Positions 4,498-5,448 of a stretch of DNA of 5,448 nucleotides are shown one piece after another. The stretch is from contig CALCRH010000196.1 in NCBI GenBank assembly GCA_937894515.1, positions 1 through 5,448 on the forward strand. Direction: 5' to 3'. The notes under the pieces were generated by a model. That model was not told the origin of the DNA, did not search any database, and saw only the letters and a program-made list of their open reading frames with translations. The stretch comes from an uncultured Clostridia bacterium (GTDB lineage: Bacteria > Bacillota > Clostridia > Oscillospirales > Oscillospiraceae). Each line of letters begins with the position of its first letter. Positions within the stretch are counted from its first letter, which is position 1. Both the position numbers and the translations under genes were made by a program.

Positions 4498-5448
4498 ATG
4501 AATACAGAACGTATTTTGAAAAAACAGCGAAGCATTCATATTGCAATTCTGATTGCCATGGCAGTCGGCACCTTATTTGTCGTTTACATGGCGTTTGTTT
4601 TCAACATTTCACGCGACATTTATGTGATGGCAAATTCCGTTCTCGGGATTGCCGTGCTTGCATTTGAGCTGCTTCTGATGATCGGTATTTCATTCAGCGA
4701 CTACGAGGATGCGCAGATCACTTGGAACTTTTCGCTGATGACGTTTTCCGCGTTTCTCTCGACCTTCTGTTCTCTTTTTACCTATGAAGCATACGCCCTT
4801 GCGGAATATTCCGAACTCATCCGTGTTATGTATTTGCTCGCCTATTGCGCCGGTTCGATGCACTATGGCTTTTTATGGAGTTACATCCGTGCACTGGATG
4901 ACAGAAAAGAAAAGTCAAAGGCATGGGATCATGCTTTGTGGAGCATCCTGATCCTGTACAACCTGCTGATCATAGCAGATGTTTTTCTGGGTCTATCCAG
5001 TAAGGCGGAAGCGGGCAGCGTATCCGTTTCCCTCGAGGGCGAAATTTTTGGCGCCGTGGTTTGGCTGACATTGTATATCGTTCTGTTGATCTACCTTTTT
5101 TGTGCTGACTTATCCAAAAAGGAAAAAAACTCACTTGTCTGCTGCCTGGGTATCCCGATGTTCATCACGTTCGTATCTTATTTTTTCAAAGGCTTTGGCA
5201 TATTCCTGTCGCTCGACTGCATTTATGATTTCACTTTGGTGCTTTCGCTGTATCTCGCGTTTTTCAATGTGTATCAGGAGCGGGGGCGGAGGCTTTTGAT
5301 CCAGGAGAAGGAGCTGACGCGAAGCAAGCTGAACACCGCGATTTTACAGGCAAATCCGCACTTTGTTTATAATACGCTCGGTTCTATCGAATATTTCTGC
5401 GATACAGACCCCGCAAAGGCGAAAAAAATGCTGGATGATTTTACGAAA
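4498..5448 (+). CDS. Membrane sensor histidine kinase, LytS/YehU class (His_kinase family), N-terminal 317 residues
   Basis: The frame from the ATG at 4498 is open to the window edge, so the gene is cut at its 3' end. The first ~260 residues are largely hydrophobic, with about eight likely membrane segments (roughly 13-35, 43-66, 76-96, 108-128, 147-164, 183-202, 213-230, 238-257). They are followed by a basic linker and a short coiled region (RRLLIQEKELTRSKLNTAIL). The phospho-acceptor motif QANPHFVYNTLGSIEYF places the autophosphorylated histidine at H288; this is the signature of the LytS/YehU-type kinases. The ATPase domain lies beyond the edge. A stop codon (4492-4494) lies just upstream in frame, so 4498 is the earliest ATG. 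Its ribosome site is weak (GAAGTGA, 4488-4494). Such kinases usually pair with a LytTR response regulator, which may follow outside the window. The signal sensed is unknown. Confidence 0.9.
   Translation, partial: MNTERILKKQRSIHIAILIAMAVGTLFVVYMAFVFNISRDIYVMANSVLGIAVLAFELLLMIGISFSDYEDAQITWNFSLMTFSAFLSTFCSLFTYEAYALAEYSELIRVMYLLAYCAGSMHYGFLWSYIRALDDRKEKSKAWDHALWSILILYNLLIIADVFLGLSSKAEAGSVSVSLEGEIFGAVVWLTLYIVLLIYLFCADLSKKEKNSLVCCLGIPMFITFVSYFFKGFGIFLSLDCIYDFTLVLSLYLAFFNVYQERGRRLLIQEKELTRSKLNTAILQANPHFVYNTLGSIEYFCDTDPAKAKKMLDDFTK

Noticed and set aside
5102..5299. 65-codon forward frame inside the kinase gene.
   Set aside because: Out of frame with the kinase, whose membrane segments and PHFVYNTL motif run through this region.

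Overview
The window looks like chromosomal or accessory DNA from a low-to-mid-GC anaerobic Firmicute, most likely a gut or rumen clostridium of the Lachnospiraceae type. The grounds are strong AGGAGG-type ribosome binding sites, sigma-A style promoters, the codon usage, and the families present: an amino-acid adenylation domain, AAA_14/DUF4143 ATPases and a LytS-type membrane histidine kinase. The taxonomic call is inference. There are no rRNA or tRNA genes, CRISPR arrays, transposases or integrases.

Layout: (1) 1-451, minus strand, is the 5' end of an adenylate-forming enzyme of the NRPS A-domain type. It runs off the left edge and has its own extended -10 promoter. (2) 452-721 is a divergent intergenic region. 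It holds a possible decayed short gene, a near-consensus forward promoter and a 36-bp dyad in the leader of the next gene. (3) 722-2023 is a 433-aa AAA_14/DUF4143 ATPase. (4) 2024-2220 holds an in-frame, protein-like tail after the ATPase stop codon, then a second promoter overlapping a small palindrome. (5) 2221-3513 is a second, divergent AAA_14/DUF4143 ATPase of 430 aa. (6) 3627-4313 is a 228-aa protein of unknown function with two central membrane segments, closed by a strong intrinsic terminator at 4324-4358. (7) 4498-5448 is a polytopic sensor histidine kinase of the LytS/YehU class that runs off the right edge just past its phospho-acceptor motif.

The two ATPases share architecture (Walker A, Walker B, an identical TGSNSKMLSS block, and a C-terminal region with E, EIDF and IQ positions resembling a PD-(D/E)XK fold), but each appears to have its own promoter with a dyad element. 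They therefore look like independently acquired paralogs rather than one duplicated operon. Coding-looking debris without a usable start lies beside both ATPase genes (504-630, 2024-2131, 3522-3626), which suggests a spot of gene turnover. The ATPase 2 gene and the 228-aa gene may be cotranscribed, since no terminator is visible between them. The kinase begins a separate unit after the terminator. No joint pathway for the adenylation enzyme, the ATPases and the kinase can be read from the sequence.
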